A DNA stretch of 64,000 nucleotides from Pterobdella sp. o SKG-2022 (taxonomy: Eukaryota > Annelida > Clitellata > Hirudinida > Piscicolidae): positions 7,207,037 through 7,271,036 of the forward strand of contig OZ038322.1 of the NCBI GenBank assembly GCA_964035795.1, written 5' to 3'. Numbering within the stretch: position 1 is the first letter of the stretch; every line of letters starts with the position of its first letter. A model generated the notes under the pieces. The model ran no database searches. It was given only the letters and a program-made list of their open reading frames with translations, and was not told the DNA's origin. A program made the translations under genes and the position numbers. Shown here in pieces: positions 1-14,252 of the stretch.

Positions 1-2740
1 ATAAGTCCCATCATAAAACCTCAGCATCTTGGGTTATTAATAGTAAAAAATTTGTTTATAGTAAACAACAAAATCCTACAATGGCTTTTTTTTTATTTCA
101 GAGATAAAACACATATACAAAATTCAGTGTATACTGCAAAAGACTCTTACCCAGTGAAATAAGCAGTTTAAACAAAGAAAATTCTCTTCTCCAGTGTGAA
201 TTTGATAATCAATAAAAAATTCTTTTAAAACCTTTTATGCTCAAAACCACTTAAACAATTTTAATAGCTTTTTACTGTCATAACTTTCAAAAACATCCGC
301 TTTTTTGCTACTTTTTTAAATTTATAACTTATAAATTTCTTAGGGAATTAAGGTTTACAATAAAGAATAACTCTAAGAATTTCATGTCATAGCATGAAAT
401 TTAAGGCAGTTTTTGGATTTTTTTGAAGAAAAACTTGATCAATGTTTGGCTTTTGTAATTAATATGTCTTAGCTTTTATAACAATTTTCCCTTCGTGCAA
501 ATAATTGAAGATAATTCATATAAGGGTGAGTTAAGAAATTGTACAAACAAATTGAATTAAAGTTGCAATACCAGTTATATTTGACGGCCTGAGTGCGGAA
601 TTGAAGGTTACAAGAAAAATTTACTCTTATCATCAGCTATAATAATATAAAAATAATAATTTAAAAACTAATGAGAAGAAAAAATAAAAATAATAATCAA
701 TAATAATATCTTTAACATTACTTCACTAATTACGAATGCTTTTATTAATATTACCAACAAAACGTCTTTCTGAGCAATAGGAATTCGTTAACGTTTTTAA
801 TATATATAACTCAACGTTTGTTTTTAACTTACAGAAGAATTTTTGATTTTTTGTGTTGCAATTAAGGTCAGTCACATTTCAATCTCACCTTTTGTTATCT
901 ACCGTTGAAAGGCGAATATTTTACGAAACATTTTCCCATCTTTTTGTTCTAAAAAATGTGAATATTCTGATGGGTATATTCATTTATTATGATATTGAAT
1001 TTTCAAGGTTTTCATTCGATTTTACATCATATTATGTATTAGCTATATGCAAATATAGATTTGTATTCAAGTTTTAATTAAACTTCGTTTGCTTTGGATT
1101 ATTTTTACGCTATCCAATATTCTCCAAGTCATAACATACTTTCTTCAAACTACGTTCAAAGCACTTAGAGTAAAAGGATTTCATAATGTACTTGGGTGCT
1201 AGATCAAAAAAAAATTTCTTGGGCCATTTCTCTTTGGTTTTTACTGTGAAGTATGTTCGAAAATGAATTATCCATGTACTGAAACGTGAAAAAAAAGTCA
1301 CAAATTAAATGAATCTTTAAAAAATCTTATGACTCATTGTCAAAGTCAATTAATCTCAAATTAAAATTTTCATTTATTATGAAATACGTCTATAAAGCAG
1401 ATCATAACTTTAAATTCATTAAACATTAAAATTAGAATTTTGTATAAAATAAAGCTTATTAATAGTATAATGAAGAAATAACTTCTTTTCTAAAAAATTA
1501 CCTAATATTGTAGCCAAGTAAAAATCTCTTTCTTTCGATTCAATGATTTATAATTTTTATTCTTTCACTTCTCAGACATAAGGTTCAATTTGAGCTTCTT
1601 TATTCCCTATTATTTAAATCCAAAATCACAAGCAATAATTAAAACCTCTTGGTTTATCATTAAACGTGTGGTATTCATTATTAGGTGTAACGAAAGATTT
1701 TTACTTTTAATTAATAGAAGATAGTGTTTAAGACACTACAAAGCTTTTCGTAAGCATAATCAAACTCTGAATTCTTCAATTGAGTTTTAAAAGGAATATA
1801 TCAAAGAATTTAATTTCAAAATTTATGGTGGCTTGTTATCGAAATATTCTGTCTTAATTTTGATTATAAATACACTTGTAGTCAATGTTTTATGCTTAAA
1901 TTTTCAAAAAATTGATATATTTTCATTTAAAAGCTTCATCCATCAAAAAACTTTCAAAAATTTTTTATATTTGATTATTTTGATTGAATAACTTGCAATA
2001 TAATAACATACTTGCATTGTTTGTGATATAATTTGGTATTTAGAGTGTAAAACATCTAACTTCTGTTATAGCAGTTGTTATTTGAAATGGCCATAAATAA
2101 TATGGAAAAACTTGTAGATATATCATTTCATTGTTGAAGTTGACTATGTTATGAAGGCATTGATGGAAATTTGAAAAAACAATTTCAAGAAATTGTGAAT
2201 ATTTATTTATAAATGGCATTTTTATCACATGTTAGGCTGAAGTGTATAGATAGTTTTATTACATAAGTATATTTAAACAGGTTATTTTACTTTATTTACT
2301 ACATTGAGTTATTCCAAGAATTTGCTTTTTGGAATTTTTATTTAATTTTTCCTTTAAAGACTTTCACAACCATTTCAGCTTGATCTACTTGGCAGATATC
2401 CTTTTTTCAAATATTTTGTTATCAACATACACATAAAATAAAAGTTATAATGAGAAAAAATGATTAGAAGATAAAAAAATTGTTATGAATATGGAAAAAT
2501 TCATTCAAAAACTATTATTTTATTTCTTCATTTTTATTTTTGATTATAATAATTTTGATTTTATTAATTTTACGACCATATACTATTAATTATTCAACAA
2601 TAATGTCTTTAATTATAGATAGAAACCGATTGAGCTAAAACCAAAAAATGGCGTCTTAAACACATTGTTCACAATGAATTCAGTGTTTAAAATATCACCA
2701 TTAAGTATCAACTAACTAAAACATGTAATCATTTTCACAG
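1..2740. other. Region without a convincing exon (5' intron or upstream of FN3 gene)
   Basis: AT-rich DNA upstream of the first FN3 exon I can support. Because the exon at 2741 begins with two bases of a split codon, at least one earlier exon must exist here or before the window. A 30-base candidate near 573-602, lying between an AG and a GT, reads without a stop but ends in the wrong phase to join 2741 directly, so it is not called. The short open frames on both strands look like chance frames in AT-rich sequence. Confidence 0.5.
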
Positions 2741-5700
2741 CATGGAAAGACGAGATGCCCAAGCCCTTTGTTGAAGTTATCAACTCTTCGGTATGTTAGA
2801 AAGTGAAGAGTTTGTATGAATTTGTAAAGAACTCAATGATAAAGGATTGTGAAACTCAACAATGATTTTAGTTTTTGCATATTAAACATTATTAAATGCT
2901 CATTGAAACTGTACTCAGTCCTCGTAAGGCTAGCCCACTTTATCAATTCTTTGTAATTTAAGTTAGCTCTTCGAAAAGTTCCGTATGGATCTTTATAAAC
3001 CTTGAAAACTGCTTTTACCAAGTTTTGTTTAAAGTTATCGTAAGGATATCCAGTTTAATAATATTTCAAAATTTATAGTTTATTACTGTTTTTTAAAGAG
3101 GATTTATAAAACGCACACAGACTGTGAGACTTCTTCAGATACCCACGAAAAGTCTTAAACCAAACTGCTTAATAACCAAGTACACCGTAAAAGTGCGTGA
3201 AGAAAAAACAAATTACGTAATGACGAAGCACATTCATGGTGGGACGGACCAGTTGACCATAAGATTTCTGGACCCAGAGTCTAACTACAGCATCAGAATC
3301 TTACCCAGGGACTGTAACAACAAGCTGTGGACTTCTGACTGGATTTCATTCACTACTGCTGTCTACCCCATACGTGAGTTTTAGGTGTTTTATGGAGTTG
3401 AACTTTGTTGCTTCATTAGTTTTTAGCGTCCGGTTGCGTGGAAGTTGGAGTGATTTAGAATAATTTCAACAACTGTTGCTCTGTAAACTTTAATTGCTTT
3501 TTGAAATTTGAGTGCCAACACAATGGGCTCAAAGACATAAAGCATGCTTTAAAATTTTTAAATGTTATAAAAATATTACAAGATCTTTTCAAAGTTTTAG
3601 AGAAAAATTAATAAAATTTTTATCTGCGGAAACATTGAAGATTTTATGGGCGATTCTTTGGGGAGTTTATTTTAAAAAAATTAATGCAACTCATTTGGTT
3701 CTTTTAATTAGAATTAAATTCAAAAGTTTTTTGCACTGCAATTTTATCTACAAACGATTTTATCCATCAAAAACCCATTAAAAAAACACAACTACTTTGG
3801 ATTTCAAACCTTCGCAACAACAGCAACGTAAGAAATGTCAGTAGAAATTTTCGTAAAAGTTTTATGTTATTTATACGAGCAAGACTCGAGTCCAGAGGTT
3901 AGGACAAATGGCCAGCGTAGTAAGTTTTTAAGGTTTTAACGTTCAAAAAAAACATTCATACAAACCTATCCTTCTTGAAATTTTTCAAAAAATGAAGATA
4001 ACTCAAAAAAAGGGTTTCCTCTTGCAATGAATAAGTAAGGTAATTATTTAAATAGAAAAAAGATGTTATTTCAGATCAAAGGAAGACAACTTGATTGATT
4101 TGATTTATTCCGCATAGGTGTGCAAAGAATACTTGGTAACTAATTTTTTCTCGGAAGAAATCACAAAGCTTGTTTCAATTTTCAAAAACACTGTTTTCTG
4201 TTAGTTTTGGCGTAGGTTTATTTGATACTGTACCCTGCTGTAGTTTCTGTTCAGATTTTATAGAAGAATATTATATATTTGAAACGGTTGTTTATCATAT
4301 AATTTAAAATTGAAAACATTCAATTCTTTCATGACAAACGACTCATTGTAACTCTACTTTAATTCATAACAAACCCTCAAACTGATTTGAGTTTGAAAAG
4401 TATGGAAAGAACTTAAAATATTAAATTACAAAATAGAAAATAACCCCAAGCGAAATAAAGAATCAAGTTGAATGTTGTTTTAAACCAATAACAAAAAGCT
4501 ATTGGCTCAACGGATTATAGAATCATTCAAACTTTAGTTTAAGTTATTATTTTATGAAATGAGAAATAGTTAAAAGTGCGTTTTTTATGCCTTTGGAAGG
4601 AAACCAAGGCACTAGATGTTTTTATATCATCAAGTGTGTTGGTTGTTGTGTTTGATCTTTGATGCTTCAATTTTCAGAAAGAAATTTTTAGAGGATTTAG
4701 CATTATATATAACAATCTTGAGTCCGTATCTATTATGTATTGATGGTTACAGCCCAACCTAAAGAAATTTTTAAATCTTTAAAAAAATTCAAAGTTATTT
4801 ATTATTTATTCAAATTTTTAAAATTTAAATTTTTAAAACAAGAAAAATAATTTAAAGAAAAATTGTTTAATTTTATTTGCAAATGAAATTTAATTGCAGC
4901 AGTGCTTAAAGAATATAAAAGAAGTGACAAATACAATGGCATAAAGGTTTTATTAAATCATGTTGCTTTGAAATTCAATATTTATGTTCTTGTTATTATA
5001 TTCTCTCAACTACGAAAATAAATCAAAAATAATTGGACGAATTAAAATAAAAATTATTTCCAACAAAAACCTTTTCACACACTATTCACTGTTTATTATA
5101 ATCTTCACTAACCATCATTATATATTTATGAATAAATCTTTTTCTGTGATAAAGTTCAAACGATCTAGAGACGTCAAAGAATCGCTTTGATGATCATTCA
5201 AATATAATTTATAACTTAAAACCATCACAAACCACCATGCTTTAAGTACTATTGATTTCTACAGCAACTACAGCTCGTCTCACCAAGACTCAAGCCTTCG
5301 CAACCTCTATCTTTGTCAGTTGGGCTCCTCCATCAGGCAATATCAAGGTGCCATTTTGAGCTTTGGTTTTACTAATTGTACTCTGGTTTCAATATTAATA
5401 CTGGATTTCACTGTTTTTACTTCAGTTTTACCATTAAGCTTTAGTTTCAATATTTATGCTTATTTTTATACTCCTCTCTTTGTTTTGGTTTTCAATTGAT
5501 TTGATGATTTATATTTTAAAAAGCTTATTCAAAATTCGAATATATAGCTAAAGTTTTTGAAATTCTATATATACTGTTAATGATTTAGGTGGATGGGTAT
5601 GTGGTGGGGTATGGCGAGGGTGTGCCGGAAGTGAATTGGCAATACCTCGAGGGAAACCGAACAAACATGACTATCAAGAACCTCAGTCTGTTTCTATTGT

Positions 5701-8700
5701 TTCGTTCAGTTTTTTAATTTTATTTTATGTTATTATAATTGAATTTTTGTATTTAATTCAATTTTAGTGTTTTTCTTATTCCATTTTTTAATTCAATTGT
5801 GTTTTTCAATTCTTGTTCTATAGCGCAAAAGAGAAATTTGTTTAAACTTAAAACTTTAGCAAAATTTAATAATTTGCCAATAAGTATTCCGCGTTAAAAA
5901 CGCTTAAAAGTTAAATTTAAATGCGTTTTAAAATTTCTAAAAGTTCACTGTAATTTTTTTTCTTTCATTTTGCTGCTTAACTTTTTCGGTGCAGTTTTTG
6001 TTTGCGAAAATCAAGATTTCAAAGTTTCTCTAGTCTTCAGTTTCACATGCCTTTTGAGTACATATGGCTGAGGGGTCCTGACCACGAAAAAATTAGCAAA
6101 AAAAAAAATACTAATATCAACTGTTAATTTTTGATAATACTAACATAATACCAACAGTGCATTTAATACAACAAACATGAGAAAAAATATTTAATTGAAA
6201 ATCGTTACGATTAGCCCCAGGCATAGTTCTAGACCTATCTAGTGACAAGCGGAGGATCAAATAGCAAGAAAGTCAGATACATTAATACCTGTTTCGTATT
6301 ATACAAGGCATTCTAAACATTCCTTGTGCATTCTTCGTAAGATTAAGAAGCTTTTAATGACTTTCAAATTGTGACTGATTTTTAAAAAAACCTACTTTCA
6401 ATAAAAAATTCAATTGTATTCAATTTAAAAACTTTCTATACCTCAAATAAATTTTTTTTAAAGCTAAATTCAATTTTGAAAAAAAAATTCACGTTACTAT
6501 TGAAAGAAAATATTTAAGGTTCAGAAGGTTTTCAGTTTAAATTACTCTGATTTATGAAACTTCAATGCACTTTTCAATTACCCATGCTGCGTGAATTCTT
6601 CTTAATTTGAAATTAAACATGCCAGAAAGTGGAATATATTTCCTACTGCAAAGAAAAAACAGTTTTTCTATAAATAAAATTAAAGAGGATTTGTGCAGAA
6701 TAAACAATATTGTGAGAAATTCTGGAAATTTTAGTCTTCCATTGTTTTAAACCATACATTTCTCAAATATAAAACATAGAACAATAAAAACTTTTACAGA
6801 AATAAAAGCATTTTAAGCGTTTTTATAAAAAAATTTGGTGCTAAATAAATTTTTTCTATATTTTTCAAAAACATTATATAGACTTACTTTCAACTCAAGT
6901 CAAAGTTTTCAATACATTTGTTAAAGAAACTTGAGGTATATTCCCAATAAATCCAACACCACCAAAAAACATTAGAACTTCAATACGTAATAAACTCCTT
7001 TCAATAAACATTAAAGATCTAATGAACACTCTACAGAGAAGAATACACAGTATGTAGTGAGTGTCAGAGCTTACAACACGGCTGGTAAGGGTCCAGCAGT
7101 CTATGAAGTTGTACAGACCAAGGATGGTGAGCTATTATCATATCATAGATTGTTAAGCTATACAAAGTATTTGTGACCTTTTTGAATGGTTAATAAGTAA
7201 GATAGGCACTACCCTATAATAAACTTAAATAAACTAATGAGCAAACTACACGCTAATTCTGTAATTGATTTGAATAAGTACACACGGATTATCAGAAATA
7301 ATAGAGTCTTACTGGATATGTTGCTATTTTGGAGATTAAGCCATGAATAGGTCTTAAAAAGTTCATTACGGGTTCGATGTTAATATGGGGATATAAAAGG
7401 CTTTAAGGAAGATTTTGTAAAAGAAGGATACTGAATAAAGGCATTTAAATGCATACAATCACTCACTTAGCTTAAGCTAACCCTTGATATAAGAGTATTT
7501 GATATGAAAGAAGCTTTGGTTGTTTAAGGAAAGTGAATAAGTGAGTCGAAAACATTTTCATCACTAATAATATTTAGCACAAAATAACACGTGGAATAAC
7601 AGCTAGGGGATTTATATGATTGATAATCTGCAGATAACGGGTTATATTTGATAATGATAAACAGTAATGACTTATGCGCCAGTATTAGCTACATTATCAA
7701 ATGTTGATATTTTTGTATCAATTTTACTGCTATTATTAATAATGTTAAAAGTTATTACTACTGCCATCATAAATACTGTTAAAATATAGATAATTTTACT
7801 ACTATTATCAATACTTTTGCTTTTAGGCATTTATTAATAAGATAAATTTTTCTAGCACTTTATTTAAATTCAACATATTGGAAAGCCCACTAAAATTTAT
7901 AAGCCTAGCGTTATTACCAATAACGAAATGTCTTCAATAAACTCATCCATTTTTTTTCTGTTTTGATTATTTTTTGATATATGCTTGGGTAAGGAGGTTT
8001 ATGATGTAGATTTGGTTTTAAGTTATCAATTAAATGCGTTATATTTAATATAGTGGTTGATTTCCATAACGTTAATTTTTCGTCAACTCCCTACTCACAT
8101 TGTTTCCCCATTTGATACAATTATTTAAGCTTTTCAAATTAGATTAGTTTTTTGTTTATAATAAAAAATATAATAATAATATAAAAAAAAGAAAAATAAT
8201 GAATAAAAATAATGTTAAATTTTAAAATGATATCGAGTTAAAGCTCATAATGAGATTACTAATATAAAATGAAACTGACTAAAATCTTCATTAAGTCCCA
8301 AAATTAAGATAAAAAAACTATATGAGTTATTATTTATTTTTATTAAAATTTCCCGCTTCGTTTGCTCTCTGACCTCATAAAAATTGACAACCATAGTATC
8401 ATTATTGTTTTTATTTTCTGCTTTTTAGACTCATAATTACTATTTATAGTATAATTCAAAATTAATAATGATAAATGTTAATAATAATTATAGTGCTAAT
8501 AATAATGATGATAACATCTACTATTAATAATAAGGATCTTAATAATGAAAATAACAAGAACAATATCAATACTACTATTAATAATACTGAATACTAATAA
8601 CAACAATAATAAAAGAGCTTGTTATTCTTATTTTTCTCTCACAGTTCCCTAAGCACCCGACCATCTCCTTCAGTCACTATTTATACGTTGTAATGCAATC

Positions 8701-11700
8701 CTTTTCAGTTGTTTCTTATTTATTATCAACATTTGGGTATTTACTATTCCGTTATAATTCAGCGTGTTTTTCTTCAATTATTCTTTTTATTATTATTGTT
8801 GTTATACTATTTTTTTTTATTTTTTACTATTTCTATTATTGTTTTTTTTTATTATTTTTTTATTTCCGTTTGATCTTATTTTTTTTGTTAGTGTTACTTA
8901 TTATTAATCATTTTATCATTTCTATTATTATATTTTTCTATTATCGTTATTGTTATTTTTATTATACTAAAAACTCCGCCCTCTAAAGTCGAAACAAACA
9001 GCTTGATACTACAGAATTATAACTATTTATTAAAACTAAAAATAACATTCAAACATGCACATAAAAATTAGACAAAAAGTCTAACTTTTGAACCATTTAG
9101 TAAGGATTCTTGTACCGTCACCGAAAACGATCCGTGAATATCTATAATTCATCTTTGATGTTTTTTATGAAAGGGGATTTTTGATAAAATTATTTATCAA
9201 AACGAATAAAATGTGTTTTAATCTCACCCTTTGAAAATAGGCAGGTTTTTTATACCGAATTAAATAACATTGGTGCTAAGCTCACCACTTTGAAATTCTC
9301 CACCTTTATGCTTGAAGTTGCTCTGTTGAAAAGCATATGTGATGAAAAAAATTTGATAATCATTTTGAGAAGTTTTTGTTGTAACTGTTAGAGTAAAATA
9401 CAAATCTACATAGTAATAACTTGGGTTCAAAAGGCTTAGATTGATCTGTTTGCCAATCTGAATGCTTTACATTCCTTCTATTCTCATCACTATTTTTCCT
9501 TTTTCCTTTGTTTATTTGATTTTTGAATGAACCATCATAAACAAAAATGTAAGAAAAAAGTTTTGTTTATGTAGAAATCCACAAAATGGAATGCATGGGA
9601 TTTTTTGAATGTTAGAAAGTTTGAAGGTGATTTAGAGTCGAAATGTTTCCCTAAGTTTAATCATAAGGATCGTTAAATTACCATAAAATTGAACTTATCA
9701 CAGCAAAGCCACAACTAACATGATAAAGGCTAAAATCTTAGGCACCTTAACCCAGCTATTTGCAATACAATAGTAACAATAGTGGCATGAACTGCCATTG
9801 AGAAGTATTAGAAAGAAAACAATGCAGGTTAATAAATTACAAAGCATTTAAGACGCCAATTCCCCCACAATGCACCCATATTCGAATGCTCTTCGGGTTG
9901 TCATTAACGTCAAAAATCCCCTCAAGGAATTTTCAATCTCAATTTTACAGTTTTTAAAACAAAGTTTAAGCGCCACAATAAATCATTCAAATCAAACGAA
10001 CTGACATAAATTATCGAGGCCACATTTCTTTTGGAATTAGATCAATTGCTACAGAATATTATAACCACATTCATAATAAAACAATAAAAAGAATAATAAA
10101 AATAAACAGCTGCTTAATCTTCGAATGAAAAAATAATAAAGAAGAATAAATAAAGAACACGAGTAATTGAATTACAGGCGTAAAAGGCTAAACTGCGCCT
10201 TAATATATTAAATTATATTCTTAAAGATTAATTAAACCTTACCATAGAGCAGATTTTCAAGTGAAATACAAACGTACATCAAGATAACTTTCAAAAAATG
10301 ACACGTAATTTTGAACAACGTTTTTTTCTGATGGAAACCAGCATTCGAAAGTTAATAATGTAATAGAATAAATTTCAAAATAAGGATTTATCCATTGCAG
10401 ACGTGCCGGACTTAGTACTTCTCCCGCCCTTCTTGAAAGGAGAGGTAATCAAAACCATCGGAACTTTTAAAAATTGAATATTTTTCTCATAGCACTTGTT
10501 TTACACCTGATATTGGCCCACTAGGGTTATTTTCATGATTAAAACTTCATTGTGTATGAATAAAAAATCTTCTCTAGAAATTATTTATAAATCTACACGA
10601 CTTACTAAGGTACATTACCCATGATATATTAGTGTGAAATTGAAAATTAAATCGATGAAAATAAACCTATAATTAGTACGTCTGCCTTGCTAATTAGGTG
10701 GTGTCATCAACGTCGATATCTCTAAAGTGGTCCGACCCTTCCCTAGACACACCCTCTCTCCTGCCTGAAGATAACAGGTGCAATTGCTGTTCTATCAACA
10801 AAATATAAAAACAAAATACTGAAACAAAAAAATATTTTAATAACAAACTGTTGAGCAACAAAGTATGAGAACCACAAAATAATAGCACAACAAAATAATA
10901 AGACAAAAAAACATTAGAGTCATGAAATATTAGAACTAAATCCATATTTACAGAGTTGATAGCTTGAAAATGTTTCAGATGAAATCTAAGTGAATGTTAA
11001 CATTTATGTTATTCAAAGAGTTTGAATTAGGACTGGAAGAAGTAAATTTCACTGTTCAATGATCCGTTGTTATATACATACTATTTAAAAAAAATCAAAT
11101 AAAATAACAGAGTAATACGAAAAAATTTTAACGTGATAAAACTCTAGAATATCTTGCTTTCCACAGATACTACAGTGTCAACTACAAGTACAAGCATCCT
11201 CAAGATGGAAGAGAAATAGAGAAGAACGAGCTTTCAAAAAAATTAGAGGTACGATTTGAAACTTTTTCAATATTATAATTTAAAAATATGAATAAAACGT
11301 CAAAAAAATACTTTTATATAATTAATATTCTAAATTTAAAATCAATCGACAGATGGTGCTAAACCGTTTGTACGCTAACACTCAATATATGATCAGGGTT
11401 CGTACATTGAAGGACGGTAGGGCCGGAGATTACTCTCCCTACCTCAAACTGACCACTTCAGAAGCTCGTTAGTGCACCAACGCTTTAGTTTATTTTGCTT
11501 GCATAACTGTCATAACATTCTTTTAATGAACTAAAATCCATCAATATCTCTACGTAATGATAAGAACTTTTGTTTCATATCTTTAAATTATTTTGATGAA
11601 TTATAGCACAGTATATTTCACGGGTATTTATAATACATTATTTATAAATTATTTCAGCTCCTCCTCACCCTCCTAGCTCAGTCAAAGTCAGCATAGTGAA

Positions 11701-13782
11701 GGTAAGATTTCTTAAATACATGCCAAACATAATGTTAAAAAACTATGGTTTTTATATTGAAATAATTCGTTTATTGAAACAAAGTTACTGAAAACTGATC
11801 TATATTTAATTCAATTTATTTTGAAGCTAGCCACTGAATAAGGTTTCAAAAAACAGGTTACAAAATGTTTAAGATTTAGCTTTAGAGAGGCTCAAAACTC
11901 CATTATAAGAAATCTCTTGCCTATATTAGTTTATATTAGTTACATGATAATGATATGAAACATAGGGAAAAGCTTTGTGTCATAAATAATTAAGCTTAAT
12001 CGTGTTTTCTAATTCACAAAGCTTCAATTTTCTATAAAAAGATTGCAATCTATGTTCAAAAAATTTTCATTTAGACTAACATACATACTCTCAAACCTTG
12101 CTATATTATAAAAATTTATATGATCTCCTTATTGAGAACAATAATGAAGAAAAATAAGACATGGAAAAATTCCTTTCCTTGTGTTTTAGATCACTGGTTT
12201 GGATTATAAACTACAAAACCAACAATCATCACAATAATAATAATAATCTGGAATCATACGATGATTTATAATATAATCTTAATCAATTGAAATCACATAA
12301 TGAGTTACAGTTTCTTATTAATCACTTGAAATCTCATATGATTCACAATATCATTTTTAGCATTCAATACATCCCACTAACCAATAAATCGTTTGCAATC
12401 TAAGATTCACAACAACGATACCGTGGACGTTTCTTTGTCATGGCAACCCCCGAAGCTTACCAATGGAGACATCACTAGTTAGCTTATTTTTTATGGGGAT
12501 ACCGATAAAGTTATATTGATATACTAATAGAAACCATTACTATAATCTTATTCTATACGGACATATTACTGATGAACTAATTAAATATATTACTTTAGTC
12601 TTTTGCTGAAAATTTTTTTCCAATATCTAGGGGTTATAGGGTTAAATGATTGTTGAAGTATTGAAAACTTTTGTTTTTTTTTTGTAAAAAACACAAAATT
12701 GAGTTTTATGATAAAACTATCAATTATCTTCAAAAACAATAAAAAGAATAAAAATATTAAATTAATATAACCCTTAAAAAATCGATTAATTTTTATATAT
12801 AATTAAAATTTCAATAACACCCTCCTCAACAGGTTACCGAGTTCAGTACACAGACAAGATAGAGGCGCCAGCCGACGCCTGGATGAAGAAGACGGTGAAA
12901 GAACACACTGGAGTTATGGTTCATGGCTTGAGGTATGGCGATGCCTATTACTTCAGAGTTCAGGCAAGGAATTCCAGGGGATTTGGTCCCAACAGTTTCA
13001 TCAAGAAGTTTTATACCAAGCAACAATCTGAACATAATACAGGTTTTTAGTTAAAATTTTTATTTCGCATCATTTTTTTTAGAAACATCTTGAGTATCTT
13101 GTATTTTATAATTTTCAGTTTTATTTTTCACAAAATATAAATAAAAACGAAAATTCACACAGTTTTTTTTATATCTAGCGGTGGTTTCCATTGTTTTGAA
13201 ATTCATTCGTGAAGGGCTATTAATTCAGCTAATATAAATATGAATTTGAATTCTGTTGCCTTTTGAGAATTTATTTATTGAAAATTGTGAATTATTTTCA
13301 TGTTTTCTTCGGCAGCTCTGTTGACATCGACTCACTCAGTGGGCAACAAGACAAAGAGGGACCAGAGCATCGACAACAAACAGGACAACCAGCCCGCTCT
13401 GCTGCATGTAGATTTCAAAGTGATGCTGCAAGTTAAAGTTAGTTATCCATATCACAAAGAATTTCTAATCAGTTTGAGCATTAAATTATTCATCGATATT
13501 GTAATCATGCAGATCAACGGATTTATAACATGGCCTGAAGAACACCCATCGTCTGAATGTGACAATGAAGTGACAGTCAGTAGTTACAAGTTTCAGTACC
13601 ACAAAGTGGAAGATGCGGCTTGGCACGAGGTTGAGTTGAACGTGAACATGTACGTAATGGAAAACTTAGAGCTGAATACTCTGTATGAATACAAAGTAGG
13701 TTACACAAACGAGGAATCCACAGTTTGGACTAAGCCGCACCAACTGTCCACCTCCCCCGACCAACATGAACCTATTGACTGA
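2741..13782 (+). CDS. Multi-FN3 protein with DCC/neogenin-like FN3 domains (5' end outside or undetected)
   Basis: Fourteen exons join in phase: 2741-2790, 3121-3373, 5265-5347, 5589-5685, 7037-7126, 10401-10444, 10698-10777, 11167-11248, 11353-11467, 11658-11701, 12405-12477, 12833-13042, 13316-13437, 13513-13782 (TGA), giving 536 visible residues. They encode five fibronectin type III domains. The second carries GYVVGYGEGVPE and RAYNTAGKGP, the third YANTQYMIRVRT, and the fourth SLSWQPPKLTNGDIT and YYFRVQARNSRGFGP. From memory these match FN3 domains 4, 5 and 6 of the netrin receptors DCC/neogenin, in that order. A linker rich in K, D, Q and N and a fifth FN3 domain (YKFQYHK, LNTLYEYKVGY) follow, then a stop. 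No transmembrane helix or cytoplasmic P1-P3 motifs are visible, so the product could be secreted, or this may be one splice form. The 3.3-kb intron 7127-10400 holds only TAA/TTA-rich DNA. The FN3 call is firm; the DCC relationship is inferred. Confidence 0.82.
8150..8990. repeat. Degenerate TAA/TTA-rich low-complexity tract
   Basis: Interrupted runs of AAT/TAA (about 8160-8590) and TTA/TTT (about 8760-8970) inside the FN3 intron 7127-10400. The hydrophobic 97-residue frame over the second run comes from translating TTT and ATT codons and has no gene features. Confidence 0.6.
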
Positions 13783-14246
13783 TCGGGGTACCAACTGTTC
13801 AAACCTTTGAAATTTGTAGCTAATTTTAATCAATTGTTCAAGCTTTTTGTTGTATTGACAAATTTGAAATGATTCTTCAAAGGCATTCATAATCTTCAAT
13901 CATCTTTTCTAAGTTTTTATATGAGTTCGCAAGAGCAATTTTAAATTTTTATAGCGTATCGTATGAATCTCTGAAATTTGGTCTACTTCGTGTAACTTAT
14001 TAAAAGAACATTGTTGAGTTTCTATAAACTGTTGACGACCATTTTTAAGTTTTCAATTTTTTAACTGGAGTTTTTTTCATATTTGACAACTAATTCAATG
14101 ACGATATTTCAGTGTAAATATTCAGTCCATAAGCATAAATCTTTATCTCATGCCTTGCCTATTGACTTCCGTTAATTGTTTCAATTTTTTTCTATTCTGA
14201 CTTGAGTAGGGTTTATAAATTGGCTTGTAAAACGAAGTTTCTACTC

Positions 14247-14252
14247 AATAAA
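14247..14252 (+). terminator. Poly(A) signal of the FN3 gene
   Basis: AATAAA about 465 bp after the TGA of the FN3 gene. It is the first canonical hexamer on this strand that I found after the stop. Confidence 0.55.

Noticed and set aside
573..602. 30-base exon candidate upstream of the FN3 exons
   Set aside because: Open and flanked by AG/GT, but it ends in phase 0 while the next supported exon needs phase 1, and it is too short to judge.
8693..8986. Hydrophobic 97-codon frame resembling a membrane protein
   Set aside because: Phe/Ile/Leu/Tyr codons from a TTT/ATT-rich tract inside the FN3 intron; the apparent membrane segments reflect composition only.
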